DNA from: Terriglobales bacterium
GTDB lineage: Bacteria; Acidobacteriota; Terriglobia; Terriglobales; Acidobacteriaceae
Length of the DNA: 64,000 nucleotides
Direction: 5' to 3'
NCBI GenBank assembly: GCA_035561515.1
Contig: DATMXP010000031.1
Coordinates: 1-64,000 of the forward strand
Shown here: positions 26,313 to 34,770 of the stretch, one piece after another
Numbering within the stretch: the first letter of the stretch is position 1
Layout of the letters: each line of letters begins with the position of its first letter
The notes under the pieces: model-generated
What the model saw: only the letters and a program-made list of their open reading frames with translations
Database searches by the model: none
What the model was told of the DNA's origin: nothing
Made by a program: the position numbers and the translations under genes

Positions 26313-27196
26313 GGCGCTTTTTCCGGCAGGTACTTCTGGAAGTCAGCGATAAGGCGGGCTTCGTAGTCGCCTGCGAATTCTCCGGCGAGGAACTTGTGGA
26401 TGCCCTCTTTATAGAAGAGCTCCCACGATGCTTCTTCGTGTCCGGGATTAATAGGGAAGAATAGGGCGTTGTTGCCGCGCGCGGCTTCGAGGTCGCCGTT
26501 GGCGTCGCCGATCATGAGGATGTTCTTTTCCGGATACTTCCCTCCCGCGGCCATGTGGAGGTGCTGCTTCTTGGTGCCAAGCTCCTGTCCGGCGATGGCG
26601 CGCACGTACTTGTCGATACCATGCTCTTCCCACTCACGGACGAGCGCCTCGGTGGGCGTTTGCGAAACGACGGCACAGTCGGCGAATTTCTGGAGAAGTT
26701 CCAGGCTTTCGCGAACGTAAGGGAAGGGCGGCAGGTCGAAAACAACGTCGGCGATGGACTTGTTCACCGCGACGCTCCACTGCATGGCCAGGTCGAGTTC
26801 GGGGTCCGGGTGCTCAGCCATATATTGCTTGAGGCCGTCGTTGCTCAGCGGCTTGCCGGAGGCGATGAATTCGCGTACCCGGTTCGCCATCGGGATGTTG
26901 CATTTGCGGGCGATGACTTCGGGCCGGTCGCGCAACAGATCGAGGACCCTGATCAGCGCAGGCCAGCGATTTACGCCGCGCCACTTGGAGTAGAGGTTCA
27001 CGAACTCAATGGCTTCGCGGGCGTACTTGGCGACGGGCTGGAGATGCCAGTACTTAATGATGTTCGGACAGAAGCACTCTTTGTGCTTGATCTCCATACT
27101 GTCGAACGCGCAGCCATCGGAATCGATGCCGATAAAGAACTTGAACTGCGGCTTAAGGTCCACTAATACCTGTGCCGGCGAAGCGGTCACGCTCAT
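26300..27196 (-). CDS. HAD-superfamily hydrolase, probable phosphatase
   Basis: Haloacid dehalogenase fold hydrolase. Motif I is FIGIDSDGCAFDS (Asp25, Asp27), motif II is AVVSQTP, the motif III lysine is in LGTKKQHL, and motif IV is MIGDANGDLEAA. A helical cap lies between about residues 45 and 165. ATG 27196 is set by a strong GGAGGT seven bases upstream; the frame is open further but not protein-like. It lies in an operon between the SDR and the LarA-like gene, overlapping the latter by 13 bp. A sugar or sugar-acid phosphate is a reasonable substrate, by context only. Confidence 0.88.
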   Translation of the reverse strand: MSVTASPAQVLVDLKPQFKFFIGIDSDGCAFDSMEIKHKECFCPNIIKYWHLQPVAKYAREAIEFVNLYSKWRGVNRWPALIRVLDLLRDRPEVIARKCNIPMANRVREFIASGKPLSNDGLKQYMAEHPDPELDLAMQWSVAVNKSIADVVFDLPPFPYVRESLELLQKFADCAVVSQTPTEALVREWEEHGIDKYVRAIAGQELGTKKQHLHMAAGGKYPEKNILMIGDANGDLEAARGNNALFFPINPGHEEASWELFYKEGIHKFLAGEFAGDYEARLIADFQKYLPEKAPWQK

Positions 27197-27230
27197 CGGA
27201 CTACCTCCAGTCCACTGCAACTTGATTATT

Positions 27231-28097
27231 CTAAACTCCGGCGAAGGCCGAAAACCCGCCATCAATGGGAATTACCGCGCCGGTCACGAACGAAGAGGCC
27301 GGCGACAGCAGCCACAGGACGGCGCCGAGCAGGTCTTCCGGTTGCCCAAACTTCGCCATTGGCGTGTGGGCGATGATGCTCTTACCGCGCGCGGTGAGTT
27401 CACCGGTTTCGCGATCGGTGAGCAGATAGCGGTTCTGGTTGGTGAGGAAGAATCCGGGGGCAATAGCATTCACGCGGATGTTGGTGGAGTATTCCTGGGC
27501 CATGTGAACCGCGAGCCAGCGGGTGAAATTGCTGACACCGGCCTTCGCGGCCGAGTACATGGGAACGCGGGTGAGCGGGCGGTCGGCAGACATGGATGTG
27601 ATGTTGAGTATGCGTCCGAAGCCCTGGTTGGCCATGATTCTGCCGAAGACCTGGGTTGGCAGCACGGTCCCGACCAGGTTGAGGTCGAACACCCAGCGCA
27701 CGGCATCGACGGGCAAGTCGAAGAATCGCAGGTCGTTGCTGGTCGTAGCTTTGGCGTCGTTGCCACCGGCGGCGTTGATCAGGTGGTCCACGGTGCCGAA
27801 CCGTGTCCTGATATCGGTGGCGACCCGTTCGACATTCACGCGGTCGAGGACATCGCAGGGCACGACCGCGGCACGATAAGCGTGTTCGCCCATGCGATCC
27901 AGCAGGGCTTCTCCGGCCGCGACATTCTTGTCAACCAGGGCGACATTGGCACCGCAACCGACGAGAGCGAGAGCCATGGTGCCGGCAAGAACTCCGGTGC
28001 CCCCGGTTAACACTACTGTTTGCCCGGTAAAGTCATAAAGGGAGGTGAGAGCCTTCAAATCGAATAGTTCGAGACCCGTACTTTCGATAGCTGACAT
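27231..28097 (-). CDS. SDR oxidoreductase resembling D-mannonate oxidoreductase (fructuronate reductase)
   Basis: NAD(P)-dependent short-chain dehydrogenase. The cofactor motif TGGTGVLAG (from residue 31), NAAGG, catalytic Ser in NITSMSA and YSAAKAG (Tyr-x-x-x-Lys) are all present. The C-terminal part, GFFLTNQNRYLLTD ... HTPMAKFG ... GAVIPIDGGFSAFAGV, closely resembles what I recall of the Bacillus UxuB/YjmF-type mannonate oxidoreductases; this comparison is from memory. AAGGAG sits correctly before ATG 28097. First gene of the sugar-acid operon; the promoter should lie in the 143-bp divergent gap to 28241. Confidence 0.88.
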   Translation of the reverse strand: MSAIESTGLELFDLKALTSLYDFTGQTVVLTGGTGVLAGTMALALVGCGANVALVDKNVAAGEALLDRMGEHAYRAAVVPCDVLDRVNVERVATDIRTRFGTVDHLINAAGGNDAKATTSNDLRFFDLPVDAVRWVFDLNLVGTVLPTQVFGRIMANQGFGRILNITSMSADRPLTRVPMYSAAKAGVSNFTRWLAVHMAQEYSTNIRVNAIAPGFFLTNQNRYLLTDRETGELTARGKSIIAHTPMAKFGQPEDLLGAVLWLLSPASSFVTGAVIPIDGGFSAFAGV

Positions 28098-28240
28098 GGA
28101 ATAACTCCTTGAAACACAGCTGCGGGGAAGCCTCTGAACGAAGAACGAGGCTAGTAATAACACCGGACGGCTACAGCCTTCGGTGACACAAATCACGAGG
28201 TGTGTGGTCATGCCGAAAGGACGGTTTGTAAACTGGGTGG

Positions 28241-29032
28241 ATGAGTACCGTTCGAATTGCCCTTGCCAACCTGAGATTTCCGTCTACTCCACAGGAGTCT
28301 GTCGTACTGGCCGAGGCGGCCATTCATGAAGCAGGTGATCAGGCTGCGGACATCATCTGCTTTCCGGAATGCTTTGTTCCGGGTTATCGCGGCACGGGGC
28401 ACCCGATTCCGCCGCCGGATCAGGTCTTCCTCGCCGATGCGTGGGCCGCAGTCGCGGCAGCAGCGAACAAGGCGAATGTAGCGGTGATTCTTGGCACAGA
28501 GCGGATCGTGAACGGGGAGTTGCTGGCGACCGCACTGGTCGTTGGGCGCGACGGCAGCATCGTGGGTCTTCAGGACAAAGTGCAGATGGACCCTTCCGAA
28601 GACGGCACCTACGCCGCAGGAACGCAAAGGCGGGTGTTCCAATCGGGTCCGATGACGTTCGGTGTTGCGATCTGTCACGAGGGCTGGCGATATCCGGAGA
28701 CGGTTCGCTGGGCAGTGCGGAATGGCGCGCAGGTTGTATTTCATCCGCATTTCCATCCGGCCGAGCCAGGCGGCTTTGCGCCGGCGACGTTTGCCGATCC
28801 GCGAAATACGTTTCACGAGAAAGCTGCATTGTGCCGGGCCGCTGAGAATACCTGTTGGTTTGCAACCGTCAATTTCGCGAGCGAGGGTGCACCCACGACA
28901 TCGGCGGTGGTACGACCTGACGGAACGTTGTTGTGTTATCACCCTTATGGGCAACACGGGCTTCTCCTGGCCGATATCGAACTGGCGGAGGCCACCCGGT
29001 TGCTGGCGATGCGTTGCAAAGCAGGCTACTAG
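28241..29032 (+). CDS. Carbon-nitrogen hydrolase (nitrilase superfamily)
   Basis: Hydrolyses a non-peptide carbon-nitrogen bond. The Glu-Lys-Cys triad is visible: Glu43 in IICFPECFVPGY, Lys in LQDKVQMDP (about 112) and Cys in VAICHEGWRYPE (about 145). The 263-residue length is that of the branch-free amidase/carbamoylase types. Substrate unknown. It is divergent from the sugar-acid operon, so shared regulation is possible but unproven. ATG 28241 follows GGGTGG. Confidence 0.9.
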   Translation: MSTVRIALANLRFPSTPQESVVLAEAAIHEAGDQAADIICFPECFVPGYRGTGHPIPPPDQVFLADAWAAVAAAANKANVAVILGTERIVNGELLATALVVGRDGSIVGLQDKVQMDPSEDGTYAAGTQRRVFQSGPMTFGVAICHEGWRYPETVRWAVRNGAQVVFHPHFHPAEPGGFAPATFADPRNTFHEKAALCRAAENTCWFATVNFASEGAPTTSAVVRPDGTLLCYHPYGQHGLLLADIELAEATRLLAMRCKAGY

Positions 29033-29092
29033 CCTTCCGATTGTGACCTGCGACACAGTCATGTGCGTTTTCCGCGGCTATGATCGCGGGCC

Positions 29093-30283
29093 ATGTTACG
29101 GCTCTCTACAACGTTAAGACGCGTCGTTTGGGTACAACTGTTGCTGTTTGGCGTGGCGGCGGCCGTGAGCGGGTTGCTGTGGGGAGTGGGGCAACAGGTG
29201 AACTTTCTGATGGTGTTCATCTGTTCGTTCTTCATCGGGAATACCGGGTTCCTGTTCCTGGTGCAGTTTTCCTCCCTGTTCTGCCGTTACAAATTCCCTT
29301 ACGACTGGCTTGCCTTTCTCGCGCTGCTGATTGCAATTACTCCGTTCACTGTGGCCGGAGCAATCCTCATTGCGTTCTGGCTCGATGCGCCTTCGGGAAC
29401 GAACTACTGGATGTACCTGTCGCAGGGCTGGAAGCTGCCATCGCTCGTCACGATCGTGTTTGGCGTTGTCTACAACCTGTTCTGCGACATGCGATCTCGG
29501 CTGGAGCGCCATAACCGCGAACTACAGGAAACCGTCGAAAAGCGTGAGGCGGAATGGCAGAAGCAGGAAGAAGACCTGCAACGCGCACGCGAGATACAGG
29601 AATCGTTGCTGCCGAAGAAAATCCCACAGATAAACGGGTTTGACATAGCTGGAGCGTGGGAACCGGCGCGGGTGGTGGGCGGCGACTACTTCGACGTAAT
29701 CAAGCTGAGCGAAACGAAGGTGGCGATCTGTATTGCGGATGTGGTGGGTAAAGGAACATCCGCGGCGCTGCTGATGGCGAACGTGCAGGCATCGGTGCGT
29801 GCGTTTGCTTCGGAGTCGATGTCGCCGGCCTCGCTTTGTTCACGGATCAACGGCGTGTTGTGCAACAACATCGGCAGCGACAAGTTTGTGACCTTCTTCT
29901 ACGGTGTGCTCGACGTTGCCCAACGCAGCCTTACCTATTGCAATGCGGGGCATCTGCGGCCGATTGCGATTCAACCTTCGCGCGCGCCGCTGCAACTGGA
30001 CAGCAGCGGCGTGGTGCTTGGGGTGGTTCAGGACGGAAGCTACGAAGACTCGGTTCTGCCACTGGGCTCAGGCGACCGTCTGCTGCTGTTCACAGACGGA
30101 ATCACGGAAGCCATGCGGGAAGACGGCGAAGAGTTCGGGGAAGAGCGACTGGTCGCGTCGGCGCGGAACTCCAGCCGTCACCAGGCCGATCAGATGAAAA
30201 GCTTTGTGATGGAAGATGTGCGTGCCTTTTGCCGGTCGCAATTTCACGATGATGCCACGCTGCTGGCAGTCGCTGTGAACTAG
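29093..30283 (+). CDS. Membrane-anchored RsbU/SpoIIE-type serine phosphatase
   Basis: Signalling phosphatase acting on phosphorylated anti-anti-sigma-type proteins. The N-terminal 130 residues have four hydrophobic segments (an unclassified membrane sensor), followed by a coiled coil (about 135-175, RLERHNRELQETVEKREAEWQKQEEDLQRAREIQ, broken here for brevity) and the PP2C domain: ARVVGGDYFDVIKL, CIADVVGKGTSAALLMA, YCNAGHLRP, LLLFTDGITEA and HDDATLL. All metal-binding motifs are intact, unlike the paralogue at 10621. No cognate partner gene is adjacent. ATG 29093. Confidence 0.9.
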   Translation: MLRLSTTLRRVVWVQLLLFGVAAAVSGLLWGVGQQVNFLMVFICSFFIGNTGFLFLVQFSSLFCRYKFPYDWLAFLALLIAITPFTVAGAILIAFWLDAPSGTNYWMYLSQGWKLPSLVTIVFGVVYNLFCDMRSRLERHNRELQETVEKREAEWQKQEEDLQRAREIQESLLPKKIPQINGFDIAGAWEPARVVGGDYFDVIKLSETKVAICIADVVGKGTSAALLMANVQASVRAFASESMSPASLCSRINGVLCNNIGSDKFVTFFYGVLDVAQRSLTYCNAGHLRPIAIQPSRAPLQLDSSGVVLGVVQDGSYEDSVLPLGSGDRLLLFTDGITEAMREDGEEFGEERLVASARNSSRHQADQMKSFVMEDVRAFCRSQFHDDATLLAVAVN

Positions 30284-30284
30284 G

Positions 30285-30560
30285 TTAAGTTTTCACCGAC
30301 GTTCGCCACTTCACGATGTTGTAGCCGTACAACGCAAGGCAGAAGAGGTTCGCCGGTATGAATCCGGTCTGCGACGTTTGGACGGCGATCCAGCAGATGA
30401 TCACGCTGTTGATGCCGGCGACGATCCATCCGTGCCACATGCGGCGTCCAACCATGACCGTTGAGATCACGGTAAGCAGACAAGAAATGTAGTCGAGTCG
30501 AAAGAAGTTCAAAGCGCAACTTACCAAACAGGCTTGCCAGTGCGCCTTTTCATTGGTCAC
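30285..30560 (-). CDS. Small integral membrane protein, PnuC-like
   Basis: 91 residues with two to three hydrophobic helices (YISCLLTVISTVMVG, IVAGINSVIICWIAV, FCLALYGYNIVKW). The pattern RRMWHGWIVAGINSVIICWIAVQ resembles the C-terminal half of PnuC-type nicotinamide-riboside transporters, but the protein is far shorter than the 240 residues usual for PnuC. It could be a half-size SWEET/PnuC-like protein that oligomerises, or a remnant. Start uncertain. It ends one base after the convergent phosphatase gene. Confidence 0.6.
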   Translation of the reverse strand: MTNEKAHWQACLVSCALNFFRLDYISCLLTVISTVMVGRRMWHGWIVAGINSVIICWIAVQTSQTGFIPANLFCLALYGYNIVKWRTSVKT

Positions 30561-30609
30561 AGAACGAACGTGCTCGTCGTCACAAAATAGAGCACGGAAG
30601 GATTAGACC

Positions 30610-32781
30610 TCAGCCAACTTCCACTAATCCGTATCGTCGTTGCCAGCTGGCGCGAAGGTGTACCAAGGTGCGGCTCTTGTCCTCGGCCGGAATGTCGAGC
30701 TTGTCGTCGAGAAGGGCGCAGGCTTCCTTCTTGGCGACTTCGAGCAGATCGCGATCGCGAAGCAAGTTGGCGACACGGAAGCTGGGCATGCCGGCCTGCT
30801 TGGTCCCGAAGAATTCGCCCGGACCGCGGAGTTGAAGGTCCATTTCGGCGATCTCGAAACCGTCGTTGGTTTCGACCATTTTGTTCAGGCGCTGCTCGCC
30901 TTCGTCGGAAATCTTGTTGCCGGTCATAAGGATGCAGTAGGACTTGGCCGCACCGCGGCCGATGCGTCCGCGTAACTGGTGGAGCTGCGATAGACCAAAG
31001 CGCTCGGCGTGTTCGATGACCATGACGGTGGCATTCGGGACATCGACGCCGACCTCGATGACGGTGGTGGAAACGAGGACGTCGATTTTGCCGTCCTTGA
31101 ACTGTGCCATGACGGAGTCTTTTTCGTCGGCGGACATGCGGCCGTGCAGGAGGCCTATACGCAAGTCCGGTAGGACGGTTTTGCGGATGGCCTCGTACAT
31201 CTTGATGGCGGCCTTGAGCTCGCTCTCTTCGTTTTCTTCGATCACCGGGTAGACGACGTAGGCCTGGTGCCCGGCCTTTACTTGCTTGCGGACGAAGTCG
31301 AATACTTCGTCGGCGCGTTCATCGGAAACGCGGCGGGTGACGATGGGCGTGCGTCCGGGAGGCAGTTCGTCGATGACGCTGACGTCGAGTTCGCCGTATA
31401 GGGTGAGAGCGAGCGTGCGAGGAATTGGGGTGGCGGTCATGACCAGCACATCGGGCGTGAGAGCCTGCGGGTCGGCTGATTTCCGCATCAGCTTCAGGCG
31501 CTGCATCACGCCGAAACGATGTTGCTCGTCAACGATGACGAGGCCGAGGTTATCGAACTCGACTTTGTCCTGAATGAGCGCGTGGGTGCCGATTACGAGC
31601 TGGGCGTCGCCGCGAGCGATGTGGCGGCGGACGTCGCGCTTGCGATCCTGTTCGAGCGAGCCGGTAAGCAGAACGATGCGGTACCCGGCTTTCTCGAGGA
31701 TGCGTCGCGCAGAAAGATAGTGCTGCGTGGCGAGAATTTCCGTCGGCGCCATGAGCGCGACCTGGAATCCGTTTTCGATCGCGATGATGGCAGCTTCAAA
31801 CGCGACGATGGTTTTGCCTGCGCCGACATCGCCTTGGAGCAAACGCCGCATCGGCGTGGCACGCGCCATGTCTTCGGCGATGTCTTTCAATACGCGCTTT
31901 TGAGCGGCGGTCGGGCGGAACGGCAGAATTCGCTTAATTGCTTCGCGCACGCTGTCCGAGAGCTCGAACGAGATACCCGGCTGCCGTCGTAGCTTTCGAC
32001 GCTTGATCTCGAGTCCAAGCTCGAGGAAGAAGAGTTCCTCGAAGATGAGTCGAATGTGCGCGGGGGTCCGCCAGCTTTGCAGTTGCAAGAGAGAAACGTC
32101 ATCTTCCGGCCAGTGGACTTTCCAAAAAGCCTCCTGGCGCGGGATGAGACCGAGCTTCCTTTGAAGCGACTTCGGCAATATGTCCGGGGTATCGGAGGTC
32201 ATCGCCTCGAGGGCGTTACGAATGATCTTGCGGAACCAACGGGCATTCAGTTTTTGCGGACCCTGGCCAGTGCCTTCATAGATGGGCACGATGTGGCCGG
32301 TCTCCATCGAGGCGGGCAGTTCGTCTTCATCGGATTCGCCGAGCACTTCAACTTGAGGTTGCACGATCTGCAACCCGCCGCGGTAGGAATCTTCTTCGAC
32401 CTTGCCGTACAGGGCGAGGACCTGCCCGGCCTTGAAGCGGCCCTCCATGTAGCGGGCGTTAAACCAGATGCACTTGATGGTGTTGCGAACGCGTTTGCCG
32501 AAAACGGGGGGTGCCTGATCGCCGATGTCGCCGACGGTCATTTCGAAAATCGGCATGCGCTTGGTGCGCAGCAGGGCCGAACCGCGGACCTCGCAGATGA
32601 GGACGGCCATTTCGCCGGGCATTAATTCGGAGATTTTGCGGGGATTCGTGCGGTCTTCGTAGCGAAATGGCAGGTAATAAAGGAGATCTTCGAGGGACTC
32701 GAGTCCTTTCGCGCTAAGGGCTTCGGCGCGCTTGGGGCCAATGCCCTTTATGTATTGCACGGGACTGTCCATCTGGAGCAT
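30610..32781 (-). CDS. recG: ATP-dependent DNA helicase RecG
   Basis: Remodels stalled replication forks and branched DNA. The N-terminal wedge/OB domain begins VQYIKGIGPKRAEAL. Helicase motifs follow: Walker A GDVGAGKT, motif Ia APTEILA, motif II DEQHRFGV, motif III MTATPIPRTLALT, and the C-terminal motifs STTVIEVGVDVPNA and QLRGRIGRG. The 723-residue length is standard. ATG 32781 or 32772 (MDSPVQ). It faces the small membrane gene at 30560 with a 49-bp gap. Confidence 0.97.
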   Translation of the reverse strand: MLQMDSPVQYIKGIGPKRAEALSAKGLESLEDLLYYLPFRYEDRTNPRKISELMPGEMAVLICEVRGSALLRTKRMPIFEMTVGDIGDQAPPVFGKRVRNTIKCIWFNARYMEGRFKAGQVLALYGKVEEDSYRGGLQIVQPQVEVLGESDEDELPASMETGHIVPIYEGTGQGPQKLNARWFRKIIRNALEAMTSDTPDILPKSLQRKLGLIPRQEAFWKVHWPEDDVSLLQLQSWRTPAHIRLIFEELFFLELGLEIKRRKLRRQPGISFELSDSVREAIKRILPFRPTAAQKRVLKDIAEDMARATPMRRLLQGDVGAGKTIVAFEAAIIAIENGFQVALMAPTEILATQHYLSARRILEKAGYRIVLLTGSLEQDRKRDVRRHIARGDAQLVIGTHALIQDKVEFDNLGLVIVDEQHRFGVMQRLKLMRKSADPQALTPDVLVMTATPIPRTLALTLYGELDVSVIDELPPGRTPIVTRRVSDERADEVFDFVRKQVKAGHQAYVVYPVIEENEESELKAAIKMYEAIRKTVLPDLRIGLLHGRMSADEKDSVMAQFKDGKIDVLVSTTVIEVGVDVPNATVMVIEHAERFGLSQLHQLRGRIGRGAAKSYCILMTGNKISDEGEQRLNKMVETNDGFEIAEMDLQLRGPGEFFGTKQAGMPSFRVANLLRDRDLLEVAKKEACALLDDKLDIPAEDKSRTLVHLRASWQRRYGLVEVG

Positions 32782-32860
32782 GAATGCCTGATGTTATCAG
32801 GCGGGATTTCGCAATTTCCATGCACCCGATTTGCGTTTTCCGGTGTCAAAACATATAGGC

Positions 32861-33082
32861 ATGAATCTTTATACCTTTCAGAGGTCACTGGCGGCAGTGC
32901 TACTGGGGAACCTGATCTACTTTGCCCTACTCATGCCAATACTTCCGCCGGTCGCGAGACATGGGATTTACCGCATCGACCTCGGGTTACTGATCGATTT
33001 TGCGATCTGTGCGGCCTTGTACATCCTGTTTGGGCGTCTGTGGCCGGAAAAGAAGCGAACCCAGAGACGCACCCCTCTGTAG
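32861..33082 (+). CDS. Small two-helix membrane protein of unknown function
   Basis: Not recognised. 73 residues with two hydrophobic helices (AAVLLGNLIYFALLMPIL and IDFAICAALYILFGRLW) and a basic tail (KKRTQRRT), probably inner membrane with both ends cytoplasmic. ATG 32861; an upstream in-frame ATG at 32831 adds ten residues with no clear ribosome-binding site. It lies 84 bp before cdaA on the same strand. Confidence 0.55.
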   Translation: MNLYTFQRSLAAVLLGNLIYFALLMPILPPVARHGIYRIDLGLLIDFAICAALYILFGRLWPEKKRTQRRTPL

Positions 33083-33166
33083 CAAAACAGGACAAAACCA
33101 TCTAAATCAAGCGCTTAGACCTGCATTAGAATAGTTGTGCCACTGTTCTCGGGCGAAAGGACTTCG

Positions 33167-34018
33167 ATGCCACACCTGCTGGACCGTTTGCCGGCGATGT
33201 CCAGGCTGGATTTTCTGGATATCCTGCTGGTGGCGGTATTGATCTACCAATTTCTGTTGCTGATCCGCGGAACTCGCGCGGTACCAGTATTGGTAGGTGT
33301 GGCCAGTCTTGGGGTGGCGTTCTATCTGGCCCACGTGGCTGAACTCCGGACCGTTAACTTCATCTTTGGCACGCTGCTGCCGTACGCGATCTTCGCCCTC
33401 ATCGTTGTCTTCCAGAATGAGATCAGGCATGCGCTTGCCCGAATAGGACGAAGGTTTACGTTCTCACGCGCGGTACAGGGAATGCAGGAGGCGTACGACG
33501 ACATCGTGCTGGCCGCGAACCTCTTTTCGCAGAGCCAGACCGGCGCCTTGATTGTCATTGAGCGCGAGATCGGGTTGCGTACGTACATTGAGAGCGGAGT
33601 CCCCCTCGACGCGAACCTTTCCTACGACCTGCTGGCAACGATCTTTCGTCCGAGCGCCCCTCTGCATGATGGCGCAGTTATTGTGCAGAAGGACCGCATT
33701 GCCGCCGCGGCATGCTTCCTGCCGCTATCGATGAATCCGGTGTTGTCCACGCAATTGGGAACACGGCATCGCGCCGGCATTGGCATCACCGAGGAGACGG
33801 ATGCGATTGCGGTGATTGTCTCGGAAGAGACCGGCTACATCAGCCTCGCGGTCGGCGGAAATGTGGAGCGCGACATCACTGTCGAGTATCTGCGCGAGCG
33901 ACTTAGCGAACTGTTACGGCGCTACGTGCCGCCTTCCGCGTTGCCCACGGTAACGCCGGAAGACGAAACTTCGCCGCGCGTGAAGCATGCCGGTGAAGAG
34001 CCGATGAGGGGAGACTGA
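33167..34018 (+). CDS. cdaA: Diadenylate cyclase CdaA (DAC/DisA_N domain)
   Basis: Makes cyclic di-AMP from ATP at the membrane. Three N-terminal transmembrane helices (about 15-95) precede the cyclase domain, which holds the family's Asp158-Gly159-Ala160 (PLHDGAVIV) and Arg190-His191-Arg192 (LGTRHRAGIG) motifs. AAAGG lies seven bases before ATG 33167. The next gene encodes a YbbR-domain protein (CdaR) and then glmM, the conserved cdaA-cdaR-glmM order known from Firmicutes, where CdaR and GlmM modulate CdaA. It is followed by a 1-bp gap to cdaR. Confidence 0.95.
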   Translation: MPHLLDRLPAMSRLDFLDILLVAVLIYQFLLLIRGTRAVPVLVGVASLGVAFYLAHVAELRTVNFIFGTLLPYAIFALIVVFQNEIRHALARIGRRFTFSRAVQGMQEAYDDIVLAANLFSQSQTGALIVIEREIGLRTYIESGVPLDANLSYDLLATIFRPSAPLHDGAVIVQKDRIAAAACFLPLSMNPVLSTQLGTRHRAGIGITEETDAIAVIVSEETGYISLAVGGNVERDITVEYLRERLSELLRRYVPPSALPTVTPEDETSPRVKHAGEEPMRGD

Positions 34019-34019
34019 C

Positions 34020-34700
34020 ATGGACTTTTTCCGGCGCCATGTTTTCAACCATCTCGGGCTGAAGATCACGTCGCTGGTGATCGCATTCGCCTTGTGGATG
34101 GCGATTGCGCGGGAACCGATGGCAGAAGTCGCAATCAACGTTCCCATCGAATTTCATAATGCTCCCGACAACCTGGAGTTGAATTCCGAGACCATCCCGC
34201 AGATACAGGTGCGTGCGCGGGGTCCGGTGGGGGTGATTCGGTCCTTGAGCACCGGGGATGTGCACGCCGTCATCGACCTGAACGGTTCCAACCCGCACGA
34301 GAAGACATTCGATATGGAGCCAAAGCGAATCCGAGTGCCACGGAATGTGGAAATCATTCAGGTGATTCCGAGCCAGGTGCGGATCAGCTTTGACCTTCGC
34401 GCCACGAAGCGGGTGGAAGTCCGGCCCAGGGTAGTGGGGGCATCGGCGCCGGGGTTCCGGATGCAGAACGTGAAGGTGGAGCCCAGTACGGTGGTGATTG
34501 CCGGTCCGCAGAAACGGGTGGATGTGGTGGATTCGGTGATCACCGATCCGGTGGATGCCTCGGGCGTTATGGGTACGGCGACGTTCACCACGCGTGTGTA
34601 TGTTTCCGATCCGCTGATTCGGCTGGTCAATCCGTTACCCGTACATGTCACAGTAGTAACGGATTCGAAACCCAAAGCGAATCCTTCCGAAGGACAATAG
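34020..34700 (+). CDS. cdaR: CdaR-like protein with YbbR domains
   Basis: Membrane-anchored regulator of diadenylate cyclase. One N-terminal transmembrane helix (LGLKITSLVIAFALWMAIA) is followed by about 200 extracytoplasmic residues with two to three YbbR-type beta repeats (for example IQVRARGPVGVIRSLSTGDVHAVIDL and VEVRPRVVGASAPGFRMQNVKV). Firmicute CdaR usually has four. ATG 34020 comes one base after the cdaA stop, so the pair is translationally coupled. The 226-residue length is short. Confidence 0.9.
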   Translation: MDFFRRHVFNHLGLKITSLVIAFALWMAIAREPMAEVAINVPIEFHNAPDNLELNSETIPQIQVRARGPVGVIRSLSTGDVHAVIDLNGSNPHEKTFDMEPKRIRVPRNVEIIQVIPSQVRISFDLRATKRVEVRPRVVGASAPGFRMQNVKVEPSTVVIAGPQKRVDVVDSVITDPVDASGVMGTATFTTRVYVSDPLIRLVNPLPVHVTVVTDSKPKANPSEGQ

Positions 34701-34770
34701 GCGATAATAGTTTTTTCATTCCAGACAAATTGTGGGGCGGCGCATTGTCGCCGGGGGAAGGAATTTATCC

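Noticed and set aside
30285..30560. Complete PnuC transporter
   Set aside because: Only the C-terminal-half pattern is present in 91 residues; no frame upstream supplies the rest, so it is annotated only as PnuC-like.
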